A DNA stretch of 29,154 nt from a virus: positions 1 to 29,154 of the IMG/VR virus record IMGVR_UViG_3300042691_024053, one strand, 5' to 3'. How positions within the stretch are numbered: position 1 is the stretch's first letter; every line of letters starts with the position of its first letter. The position numbers were made by a program, and so were the translations under genes. Below the pieces are notes generated by a model. It searched no databases. It worked only from the letters and a program-made list of their open reading frames with translations, and was not told where the DNA came from. Shown one piece after another: positions 1 to 4,839 of the stretch.

Positions 1-67
1 ATCTAGAGGCCTAGGATACCGCCCTTTCACGGCGAACACACCGGTTCGAATCCGGTACGGGACGCCA
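1..67 (+). tRNA. tRNA-Glu(TTC), 5' end cut by window
   Basis: The window opens inside the D-arm region of a tRNA. The anticodon loop at 24-30 reads CTTTCAC, giving TTC at 26-28 (glutamate, GAA codons). A T-arm with GGTTCGAATCC follows and the 3' end GACGCCA carries an encoded CCA at 65-67. The acceptor 5' strand lies outside the window, so the array continues upstream. Confidence 0.93.
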
Positions 68-127
68 TATTGAAACACATTACTAAGAGTCCAGGTTCAG
101 AGCGTGGCATAGTGTGCTTCAATATGG
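65..127 (+). repeat. inverted repeat bridging tRNA-Glu and tRNA-Val
   Basis: Positions 65-79 and 113-127 are 15-base inverted repeats with one mismatch. The left arm begins with the CCA of tRNA-Glu and the right arm ends with the first two bases of tRNA-Val. In a joint precursor RNA they would form a long hairpin joining the two tRNA ends, possibly guiding processing. Function is inferred. Confidence 0.6.
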
Positions 128-201
128 GAAGTTAGCTCAGTTGGTAGAGCGTCGCCCTTACAAGGCGAATGTCGGCGGTTCGAGACCGTCACTTCCTACC
201 A
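126..201 (+). tRNA. tRNA-Val(TAC)
   Basis: A complete class I cloverleaf. The 7-bp acceptor GGGAAGT/ACTTCCT contains one G-T pair; the D-arm is canonical (AGCTCAGTTGGTAGAGC); the anticodon loop CTTACAA gives TAC; CCA is encoded at 199-201. Confidence 0.97.
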
Positions 202-207
202 AACAAT

Positions 208-299
208 GCCAGCGAGACTTGGAAGTCAGAGAGGTCTTATACACCTTTTAGCGCCAGATTAGCGTTCTTGAGTGGGTTCGATTCCCACCGCTGGTACCA
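208..299 (+). tRNA. class II tRNA with TAT anticodon (Ile by anticodon, Leu-like body)
   Basis: The acceptor GCCAGCG pairs with CGCTGGT, followed by ACCA; the T-arm GTGGG/CCCAC is perfect. The anticodon stem GAGGT/ACCTT encloses loop CTTATAC, so the anticodon at 238-240 is TAT, which would read AUA. The variable region (248-271) is about 24 nt and can form a 5-bp hairpin, a class II feature of Leu, Ser and Tyr tRNAs and not of Ile. The D-arm TTGGAAGTC and discriminator A also resemble tRNA-Leu. Charging identity is therefore uncertain: Ile by anticodon, Leu by body. Confidence 0.8.
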
Positions 300-318
300 A
301 TATTAGTATAAGTATTAT

Positions 319-408
319 GGAAGTGTGGCAGAGTCCGGTTTATTGCACCTGTCTTGAAAACAGACGACGAGAAATTGTCCGTGGGTTCGAATCCTACCAC
401 TTCCGCCA
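319..408 (+). tRNA. tRNA-Ser(TGA)
   Basis: A class II tRNA with acceptor GGAAGTG/CACTTCC, discriminator G and encoded CCA at 406-408. The anticodon loop CTTGAAA gives TGA, followed by a long variable arm. It closely resembles bacterial tRNA-Ser(UGA). Confidence 0.97.
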
Positions 409-422
409 ACTAGGAGATTGTT

Positions 423-716
423 ATGAGTACAGAAGTAGATAAGTTTCATCATAGCAAAAGGCTTCATAAAGATGAAGTAGCAATTGAAAGACAAGTGCGT
501 ATTGCCAAAGATTATCATATGCATCAAAACACTAAATGGAAGTATTTAGAACAACCGCATCGTAATCATAAAAAGCACATATTAAACTGCGGAGATCCAA
601 AATGTTATATGTGTGCTAATCCTCGTAAAGTATTCAAAGAAGAAACTATGCAGGAACGTAAGCACAAACAAGATAAATTTTATAGAGACAATGGAATAGA
701 TATAGAAGATGTATGA
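423..716 (+). CDS. small Cys-containing conserved phage-type protein
   Basis: A 97-residue basic protein starting at an ATG behind a good Shine-Dalgarno sequence (TAGGAG, 411-416). The N-terminal two thirds are rich in Lys, His and Arg. Near residues 58-70 it has a CGDPKCYMCANPRK motif, a C-x5-C-x2-C arrangement often seen in small uncharacterised phage proteins and possibly binding metal or nucleic acid. It sits between tRNA genes and overlaps the next ORF by 8 bases, so the two are probably co-translated. I know no function for it. Confidence 0.8.
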   Translation: MSTEVDKFHHSKRLHKDEVAIERQVRIAKDYHMHQNTKWKYLEQPHRNHKKHILNCGDPKCYMCANPRKVFKEETMQERKHKQDKFYRDNGIDIEDV

Positions 717-924
717 AGTAAGTTATAAAGATGTTGATGGTATTAATTATTGTGAAGAATTTGAAAATTTAGATTTAGCAATTTCTAGAAGTAAAGTATT
801 GAATAAGTTTGTTATTATTAGTTTCGATGGTAATCAGTTAGTAGGCAAGTTTGGAGTAGACAGTGTAGAAAAAGGCTGTTTACCAAACGGCGATAACTAT
901 ACTTGGAAGAAACGTAGAAAATAA
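709..924 (+). CDS. hypothetical protein, 71 aa
   Basis: Starts inside the end of the preceding gene and stops one base before tRNA-fMet. The first half is acidic (motif YKDVDGINYCEEFENLDLA) and the C-terminus is strongly basic (WKKRRK). I see no recognisable domain. The tight packing between a phage ORF and a tRNA, without spare bases, supports it being real, with translation coupled to the upstream ORF. Confidence 0.65.
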   Translation: MYEVSYKDVDGINYCEEFENLDLAISRSKVLNKFVIISFDGNQLVGKFGVDSVEKGCLPNGDNYTWKKRRK

Positions 925-925
925 T

Positions 926-1002
926 GGCGGAGGGGAGAAACGGTTTACTCGTCAGTCTCATAAGCTGAAGACATCAGGTTCGATTCCTGTTCTCCGCAAC
1001 CA
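926..1002 (+). tRNA. tRNA-Met(CAT), probably initiator
   Basis: The anticodon loop CTCATAA gives CAT. The segment CTCGTCAGTCTCATAAGCTGAAG and the CCGCAACCA end closely resemble bacterial initiator tRNA-fMet. If base 1 is G926 it faces an A, a 1:72 mismatch that is the hallmark of initiators. There is one extra base between the T-stem and CCA compared with the E. coli form, so the exact 5' end (926 or 927) is uncertain. Confidence 0.85.
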
Positions 1003-1004
1003 AT

Positions 1005-1082
1005 GCTTAGGTGCCAGAGTGGTCCAATGGAACGGTCTGCAAAACCGTAAAGCCGTCGGTTCAAATCCGACCCTAAGCTCCA
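1005..1082 (+). tRNA. tRNA-Cys(GCA)
   Basis: Acceptor GCTTAGG/CCTAAGC, anticodon stem ACGGT/ACCGT with loop CTGCAAA (anticodon GCA), T-arm GTCGG/CCGAC, then TCCA. The CCA is encoded at 1080-1082. It lies two bases after tRNA-Met. Confidence 0.97.
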
Positions 1083-1105
1083 GTATAAGCAGTAAATAGA
1101 TTTAA

Positions 1106-1182
1106 GCCCAGGTGATGGAATTGGTATACGTGTTGGTCTTAGAAGCCAAATTTTGCGAGTTCGAGTCTCGCCCTGGGCACCA
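1106..1182 (+). tRNA. tRNA-Leu(TAG) lacking the long variable arm
   Basis: Acceptor GCCCAGG/CCTGGGC with ACCA; anticodon stem TTGGT/GCCAA with loop CTTAGAA, so TAG (reads CUA). The D-arm (GATGGAATTGGTATAC) is typical of tRNA-Leu. The T-stem GCGAG/CTCGC begins only 5 nt (ATTTT) after the anticodon stem, so the long variable arm expected in bacterial tRNA-Leu is missing. Confidence 0.9.
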
Positions 1183-1187
1183 ATAAT

Positions 1188-1263
1188 GCGGGCGTAGCTC
1201 AGTTGGTAGAGCGTTACCTTGCCAAGGTAAATGTCGTCAGTTCGAATCTGATCGCCCGCTCCA
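1188..1263 (+). tRNA. tRNA-Gly(GCC)
   Basis: Acceptor GCGGGCG/CGCCCGC, canonical D-arm, anticodon stem TTACC/GGTAA with loop TTGCCAA (GCC), and TCCA end at 1260-1263. It is a close relative of the tRNA-Gly(TCC) at 3223, with the same T-arm and discriminator. Confidence 0.97.
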
Positions 1264-1373
1264 ATTAAGGCGGACCTGTAACCATATTCCGCCTCCGCTG
1301 ACGCGAAAACAGGATGGGCTGCGCTCACGGGGTTTGTTAGGTTCCTGACACAACAATACCTAACACTAACAAT
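1264..1373 (+). ncRNA. inter-tRNA non-coding segment with possible H-type pseudoknot
   Basis: About 110 bases with no convincing ORF. GGCGGA (1269-1274) pairs with TCCGCC (1288-1293), and the loop sequence CCTGT (1275-1279) can pair with ACAGG (1309-1313), the layout of an H-type pseudoknot. Downstream, GTTAGGT and ACCTAAC form a second hairpin, and the block ends CCTAACACTAA, the same ending as the other long inter-tRNA segment (3015-3222). It may be a stable RNA like the non-tRNA species in the T4 tRNA cluster, or tRNA gene debris. Confidence 0.4.
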
Positions 1374-1448
1374 CGGTCCTTAGCTCAGCGGAAGAGTTCT
1401 GGTCTTCGAAACCAGCTGTCGGCAGTTCGAATCTGTCAGGACCGGCCA
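1374..1448 (+). tRNA. tRNA-Arg(TCG)
   Basis: Acceptor CGGTCCT/AGGACCG with GCCA; anticodon stem CTGGT/ACCAG with loop CTTCGAA, so TCG (CGA codons). T-arm GGCAG/CTGTC. CCA is encoded at 1446-1448. Confidence 0.95.
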
Positions 1449-1463
1449 ATTAGGAGATATAAC

Positions 1464-1643
1464 ATGGAAATTAAATTTAAAAAATTTGAACCTGCTACAC
1501 CTGTGGCAAAAGTTAAAGTCTCTGAATTGGTTCAGAGAGGTGGCGTTATTATCGAAGATCGAAGAGAATACGTTGAAGTGAAAAGACAACAGAGTATTGC
1601 TCATATTGATCAATATGGGCGTGTAGAATGGCGAGCAGAATAA
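1464..1643 (+). CDS. hypothetical protein, 59 aa
   Basis: A short ORF with a strong Shine-Dalgarno (TAGGAGAT) nine bases before its ATG, directly after tRNA-Arg. The product is highly charged and starts MEIKFKKFEPATPVAKVKV; the C-terminal half (EYVEVKRQQSIAHIDQYGRV) looks like beta strands of a small basic fold. No family recognised. It is followed at once by the promoter for the tRNA-like RNA. Confidence 0.65.
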   Translation: MEIKFKKFEPATPVAKVKVSELVQRGGVIIEDRREYVEVKRQQSIAHIDQYGRVEWRAE

Positions 1644-1645
1644 AG

Positions 1646-1674
1646 TTGACTTTTATAGTTTACGACTATATACT
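1646..1674 (+). promoter_or_regulatory. sigma70-type promoter for the tRNA-like RNA
   Basis: TTGACT (1646-1651), a 17-base spacer and TATACT (1669-1674). The predicted start, near 1681, coincides with the first bases of the tRNA-like gene at 1680. Confidence 0.8.
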
Positions 1675-1679
1675 AAGCT

Positions 1680-1778
1680 GTGGTCGTAAGCAAACTGGAA
1701 AAGCTCCCACTCGTTGGGTCGGGGATGGGCACAGGCAAAGCCAAGCTCTTGTAGGTTCGAAGCCTACCGACCACACCA
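1680..1778 (+). tRNA. atypical tRNA-like RNA, identity undetermined
   Basis: The acceptor GTGGTCG/CGACCAC is perfect, with an encoded ACCA at 1775-1778, a perfect T-arm (GTAGG/CCTAC) and a plausible D-arm (AGC/GCT with GG in the loop). The middle is not a normal anticodon domain. Either a 5-bp stem with a bulged C holds a TCGTTGG loop (GTT anticodon, but C instead of U at position 33), or an 8-bp bulged rod forms with loop TTGGGT. A further small hairpin GGC-AAA-GCC lies in the variable region. At 99 nt it is long. It has its own strong promoter, so it is probably expressed. Confidence 0.6.
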
Positions 1779-1797
1779 TATTTGGTTAAAAATGTTC

Positions 1798-1826
1798 TTG
1801 ATAATACTTTGAACTTAATGTAATAT
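1798..1826 (+). promoter_or_regulatory. sigma70-type promoter upstream of small membrane protein
   Basis: TTGATA (1798-1803), 17 bases, TAATAT (1821-1826), giving a leader of about 30 nt before the ATG at 1864, which has its own Shine-Dalgarno (AAAGGAAA). Confidence 0.65.
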
Positions 1827-1863
1827 ATAGGTTCATTAGTTAAGTTCTTGAAAGGAAACAGAA

Positions 1864-2070
1864 ATGAATTTGAAACTTAAAGCAGCGTTAATAACTGTAA
1901 GTGTAATACTAACCGGTTTCGTTACTGGGTTTGTAATGAGTTACTTGCCTAATTGGGCAGTGGCAGTGCTGGCACTCGCATTTGCTGGTTATCTCGTGTA
2001 TACTTTAGCATTGGCACAGTTAAAGTGGGATCAGACTGTAGATGAAATAAATCAGAAGTATCAGAAGTAA
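1864..2070 (+). CDS. small inner-membrane protein, 68 aa
   Basis: Two hydrophobic segments are visible, about residues 7-28 and 31-51, separated by a short LPNW turn and followed by a charged tail ending QKYQK. This fits a two-span membrane hairpin with a basic N-terminus (MNLKLK). It has an AAAGGA ribosome site and its own promoter, and is immediately followed by tRNA-Ser. No homology recognised; small phage membrane proteins of this type can be superinfection-exclusion or lysis factors, but nothing in the sequence proves it. Confidence 0.7.
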   Translation: MNLKLKAALITVSVILTGFVTGFVMSYLPNWAVAVLALAFAGYLVYTLALAQLKWDQTVDEINQKYQK

Positions 2071-2076
2071 AAAATT

Positions 2077-2168
2077 GGAGATATGGCTGAGAGGCTTAAG
2101 GCAGCGGTTTGCTAAACCGTCGTAGGGATTAAACTCTACCGTTGGTTCGAATCCAACTATCTCCGCCA
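2077..2168 (+). tRNA. tRNA-Ser(GCT)
   Basis: Class II tRNA with acceptor GGAGATA/TATCTCC, anticodon stem CGGTT/AACCG with loop TGCTA at its centre (GCT, AGC/AGU codons), a long variable arm and G-CCA end. It starts 6 bases after the preceding stop. Confidence 0.95.
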
Positions 2169-2183
2169 ATATAAAGGAAGAAA

Positions 2184-2357
2184 ATGAGAGCTAATGCAAA
2201 TTTTAAATTAAGTAAGTCTAGCAAGATGATGATGGCCAGTATGTTGCCTCCTAAGAGTCACGAATTTAAACGTGCAATGATTCAAGCAGAACTATCAGCA
2301 GCAGTTAGACCTAAATCTAGTAAGTCAGACCGTAATACACCAGATGTTGAGAGATAA
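2184..2357 (+). CDS. hypothetical protein, 57 aa
   Basis: ORF from ATG 2184 with an AAGGAAG ribosome site, ending two bases before the next ATG. The product begins MRANANFKLSKSSKMMMASM and is basic, with many Ser, Lys and Met and no Cys. No family recognised. It leads a run of four closely packed small genes (2184-2932) between two tRNAs. Confidence 0.65.
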   Translation: MRANANFKLSKSSKMMMASMLPPKSHEFKRAMIQAELSAAVRPKSSKSDRNTPDVER

Positions 2358-2359
2358 TT

Positions 2360-2497
2360 ATGACACAACAACTAACCGAAGATCTTGTAAAATGCGGATG
2401 TGGTCGTAGTTCCAGTGGTTATTGTACTGGATTACACAATTTATCCGAAGCAGAATGGCAGGCAAAATTGCTTGAAGAATTTAAGGATGAGGAATAA
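2360..2497 (+). CDS. CDGSH-like mini iron-sulfur protein, 45 aa
   Basis: A tiny ORF with motif CGCGRSSSGYCTGLH at residues 12-26. This mirrors the CDGSH iron-sulfur cradle (C-x-C ... C-x-G-x-H), with ligands Cys12, Cys14, Cys22 and His26, though the second spacing is one residue shorter than in mitoNEET and the usual Pro and Asp are absent. A short acidic helix follows (AEWQAKLLEEFKDEE). It probably binds a [2Fe-2S] cluster or zinc. It overlaps the next ORF by one base (TAATG). Function in the phage is unknown. Confidence 0.6.
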   Translation: MTQQLTEDLVKCGCGRSSSGYCTGLHNLSEAEWQAKLLEEFKDEE

Positions 2498-2673
2498 TGG
2501 CAGCTAAAAGTTTTAAACGTGATCCAATGAAAACCAAGACAGGTAAAGTACGTCTTGGTCCATTGAATATTAAACAATTAAATGAGATGCTTACTACTTG
2601 TCGTTCTAAGCATAAGATGAAAATACAAAGACGCATTAAAGAATTAGAAAAAGGAAATGTAAATGCAAGTTAA
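2497..2673 (+). CDS. conserved small basic phage-type protein, 58 aa
   Basis: Starts in a TAATG overlap with the preceding stop. The sequence has the pattern KTKTGKVRLGPLNIKQLNEM followed by a basic helix (KHKMKIQRRIKELEKG). Similar short RTGKxRLGPLN proteins occur in T4-like marine phages as uncharacterised ORFs (from memory). The basic C-terminal helix suggests nucleic-acid binding. It overlaps the start of the PpiC gene by 11 bases. Confidence 0.65.
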   Translation: MAAKSFKRDPMKTKTGKVRLGPLNIKQLNEMLTTCRSKHKMKIQRRIKELEKGNVNAS

Positions 2674-2932
2674 AGCAAGCCATATTTTAGTCCCTTCACT
2701 AACTGAAGCTCAAGCTATTCATAATAAATTATCAGCTGGTGAAAATTTTGAAGATTTAGCTAGAAATAACAGTAGTTGTCCAAGCGGCCGTAATGGAGGC
2801 GATTTAGGTATGTTTGGTCGAGGTATGATGGTTAAGCCATTTGAAGATGCCGCATTTGGTTTAGATGTAGGTGGCCTTAGCCATCCAGTTCAGACACAAT
2901 TCGGATTTCATGTAATTAAACGTACTGCTTAA
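2663..2932 (+). CDS. parvulin-type peptidyl-prolyl cis-trans isomerase (PpiC family)
   Basis: An 89-residue protein equal to a single rotamase domain. It has the family landmarks: KASHILV at the N-terminus, AxxIHNKLSAGENFEDLA, the CPSGRNGGDLGMFGRGMM loop, FEDAAFGL and the C-terminal QTQFGFHVIK. It catalyses proline isomerisation and usually helps protein folding. It has no signal peptide, so it acts in the cytoplasm, perhaps on virion proteins. It is about the size of E. coli PpiC (parvulin 10). The ORF starts inside the previous gene and ends 7 bases before tRNA-Thr. Confidence 0.93.
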   Translation: MQVKASHILVPSLTEAQAIHNKLSAGENFEDLARNNSSCPSGRNGGDLGMFGRGMMVKPFEDAAFGLDVGGLSHPVQTQFGFHVIKRTA

Positions 2933-2939
2933 GATTTTT

Positions 2940-3014
2940 GCTGGCGTAGCACAACGGTAGTGCAACTGATTTGTAATCAGTAGGTTGAGGGTTCGATTCC
3001 TTTCGCCAGCACCA
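2940..3014 (+). tRNA. tRNA-Thr(TGT)
   Basis: Acceptor GCTGGCG/CGCCAGC with ACCA; anticodon stem ACTGA/TCAGT with loop TTTGTAA, giving TGT (ACA codons). CCA encoded at 3012-3014. Confidence 0.96.
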
Positions 3015-3222
3015 TGAACCTCGCAGTCCCATCTGCGTTATTAATGGGGGTAGTTAGCTTCACCAAAACGCTAGGGCGCATACGATCAATGGCCTCAGGT
3101 CCCGCTTACATGGGAGCCCGGAAACATCGTAGGTGGGTAGCACACCTTGCCATAAGTAAATGTGATGGACAGAGTAACAGCTCAGTTAGGGGCTAGTGAG
3201 GACTAGTAGCCTAACACTAAAT
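3015..3222 (+). ncRNA. inter-tRNA non-coding segment with possible pseudoknot and hairpins
   Basis: About 208 bases without a believable gene. CGCAG (3022-3026) pairs with CTGCG (3033-3037), and the loop CCCAT (3028-3032) can pair with ATGGG (3044-3048), an H-type pseudoknot layout as in 1264-1373. Near the 3' end GTTAGG...CCTAAC encloses CTAG...CTAG, and the segment ends CCTAACACTAA like the other segment. GC content is higher than in the coding genes around it, as expected for structured RNA. An ORF from 3014 overlaps the CCA of tRNA-Thr and has no ribosome site. Confidence 0.4.
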
Positions 3223-3298
3223 GCGGGTGTAGCTCAGTTGGTAGAGCGTCTGCCTTCCAAGCAGAATGTCGTCAGTTCGAACCTGATCACCCGCTCCA
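3223..3298 (+). tRNA. tRNA-Gly(TCC)
   Basis: Acceptor GCGGGTG/CACCCGC with TCCA; anticodon stem TCTGC/GCAGA with loop CTTCCAA (TCC, reads GGA/GGG). It differs from tRNA-Gly(GCC) at 1188 mainly in the anticodon stem-loop, suggesting duplication. Confidence 0.97.
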
Positions 3299-3303
3299 AT
3301 TTT

Positions 3304-3382
3304 CGGGGTGTAGCTTAGTCTGGTTTAAAGCGCCTGCTTTGGGAGCAGGAGATCGTGAGTTCGAATCCCACTTCCCCGACCA
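3304..3382 (+). tRNA. tRNA-Pro(TGG)
   Basis: Acceptor CGGGG/CCCCG with weak inner pairs, anticodon stem CCTGC/GCAGG with loop TTTGGGA (TGG), T-arm around GTTCGAATCCCAC and ACCA end. It is the last tRNA of the array, 16 bases before the next start codon. Confidence 0.95.
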
Positions 3383-3398
3383 GTTTGGTACTTTTATT

Positions 3399-4223
3399 AT
3401 GAATATACATTACGATGACAATGGCTGGACAGTCTTTATCGACGAAGATATTAAAAAATTAAATATCGAACAAGCTCATCATGTTGCTAGATTGATTGTT
3501 AGTAATATGGTAGTAGTTTTTAAAAATCAAGATCTTTCACCTGAGGACGAATTAAAATTTTGTTCTATGATAGGTAAGTATCAATACTACCCGTCCGACG
3601 TAGATAGAATTAAACATATAAGAGTTAATGAAGGTATTCTCAGAGTAACTGCTAAGAAAAATGAGCATGGAGAGGAAGGACTATTTGGTCATAAGGCTGC
3701 ATTAGATTGGCATGCTAATCAGGCTAGTAATTTAGAAAGAAAACCCTTGATATGGTTATACTCGAAACAAGGCAGCAAAGGTTCTAGAACTTCTTGGCTA
3801 AACAACATAATCAGTTATGAAAGTCTTCCAGAAGACGTTAAAAATAAGATTAACGACATAAAAGTTTATTGCGGCTATAAATCTGGCAGTTATTCGACTA
3901 GTAATTTTTTTAAAGAACACGTAGATAAAACAAACCCTATTTCTTTGGTACAAGTAAACAAAGAAGGAAAAAAGGGTTTATTTTTTCCATTCCTGCAAAT
4001 TTTTGGATTTGAAAACTATTCCGATAACGAGTTTGAAGACATTATGAATGTTCTAAAAGATCATGTTATTAATGAAAAATTTATGTATCATCATGATTGG
4101 GATGATAACGATATTGTTATTTCTGAACAATGGTTAAGCATACATAAACGTTGGGATTTTGAAAATATGAAGGACAGAGTTCTTCATAGGATAGCATTTG
4201 ATTATTCTAAAGTTTATAAATGA
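3399..4223 (+). CDS. TauD/TfdA-like 2OG-Fe(II) oxygenase with altered metal motif
   Basis: 274 residues from ATG 3399; an upstream in-frame start would lie inside tRNA-Pro. The fold landmarks of the taurine dioxygenase superfamily are present: an N-terminal helix and VVVFKNQDLSPEDELKF (about 38-54), a metal motif DWHANQ at His105-Asn107, a distal His249 in SEQWLSIHKRW and the 2-oxoglutarate Arg264 in VLHRIAFDY. The usual HxD is HxN here, which would weaken or change iron binding. No Shine-Dalgarno is seen; the leader may be only the 16 bases left after tRNA-Pro processing. The stop overlaps the next start (ATGA), so it is co-translated with the QueC-like gene. The substrate is probably a small molecule or side chain; unknown. 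Confidence 0.8.
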   Translation: MNIHYDDNGWTVFIDEDIKKLNIEQAHHVARLIVSNMVVVFKNQDLSPEDELKFCSMIGKYQYYPSDVDRIKHIRVNEGILRVTAKKNEHGEEGLFGHKAALDWHANQASNLERKPLIWLYSKQGSKGSRTSWLNNIISYESLPEDVKNKINDIKVYCGYKSGSYSTSNFFKEHVDKTNPISLVQVNKEGKKGLFFPFLQIFGFENYSDNEFEDIMNVLKDHVINEKFMYHHDWDDNDIVISEQWLSIHKRWDFENMKDRVLHRIAFDYSKVYK

Positions 4224-4831
4224 AAACAGTACAAATAGCAAACGTAGATATAGATATTCATAATGACAAAGTAGGTATAAGTTGTAGCGGCGGAGCAGAC
4301 AGTAGTCTCTTGTTATACATTTTAATGAAACACATAGAATGTCCCTTACACATTTTTACTTGTGCTAATAAAAATAAAAGATACAGTAATCTTCCTGTTG
4401 TTAATAATGTAATATTGAAATGTATTGAGCTTACTGGTAACTCTAACGTGTTTCATCATGTTCATTACGTCGAAGAACAAACTTCTGAAAATTTTTATCT
4501 CTTCAGTCACTTTCGATTGATTAAAATTTTATACACAGGAATTACACGAAATCCTCCATTAGAAATTACAGAAACTTGGAATCAGCCTAACACAGAACAC
4601 GTAGAGAGAGATCCTAATATTAACAGAGATTTTTATCATAGAAACAATACATTCTATACACCATTTCACCGAATAAATAAAAAAACAATCGCTAGTATAT
4701 ATAAAGAGTTAAACTTAGATGCACCCTTATATCCATTAACTCGTAGTTGTGAAAACATAGATTATACGCAAGGGCATTGTGGACAGTGTTGGTGGTGTAA
4801 AGAACGTGAGTGGGCGTTCGGCAGATTATAG
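4220..4831 (+). CDS. QueC-like PP-loop ATPase
   Basis: 203 residues. An N-terminal PP-loop (SCSGGADSS, about 22-30) binds ATP in N-type ATP pyrophosphatases. The C-terminus holds four cysteines, SC-x9-CGQC-x2-C followed by KEREWAF, matching the zinc site of QueC (7-cyano-7-deazaguanine synthase). QueC turns carboxy-deazaguanine into preQ0 using ammonia and ATP. The middle region is not typical of QueC and no queD, queE or folE lies in this window, so it may amidate or nitrilate another acid. It is flanked by two oxygenase genes in one operon, suggesting a joint modification of one substrate. The start overlaps the upstream stop (ATGA). Confidence 0.82.
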   Translation: MKTVQIANVDIDIHNDKVGISCSGGADSSLLLYILMKHIECPLHIFTCANKNKRYSNLPVVNNVILKCIELTGNSNVFHHVHYVEEQTSENFYLFSHFRLIKILYTGITRNPPLEITETWNQPNTEHVERDPNINRDFYHRNNTFYTPFHRINKKTIASIYKELNLDAPLYPLTRSCENIDYTQGHCGQCWWCKEREWAFGRL

Positions 4832-4839
4832 GAAAAAAT

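Noticed and set aside
315-527. 70-codon minus-strand ORF
   Set aside because: Antisense to tRNA-Ser and the well-supported gene at 423.
945-1328. 127-codon minus-strand ORF
   Set aside because: It runs antisense through four tRNA genes (Met, Cys, Leu, Gly) and has translated tRNA-type repeats; no ribosome site.
1264-1373. possible tmRNA or RNase P RNA because of pseudoknots
   Set aside because: No tag reading frame, no tRNA-like CCA end and none of the conserved RNase P core sequences are visible.
1380-1613. 77-codon minus-strand ORF
   Set aside because: Antisense to tRNA-Arg and the small plus-strand gene at 1464, which has a strong ribosome site.
3014-3196. 60-codon plus-strand ORF
   Set aside because: The ATG overlaps the CCA end of tRNA-Thr, there is no Shine-Dalgarno, and the region reads as structured RNA.
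4810-4839. earlier start for the oxygenase at 4840
   Set aside because: It would lie inside the QueC-like coding end; the ATG at 4840 has a proper ribosome site.
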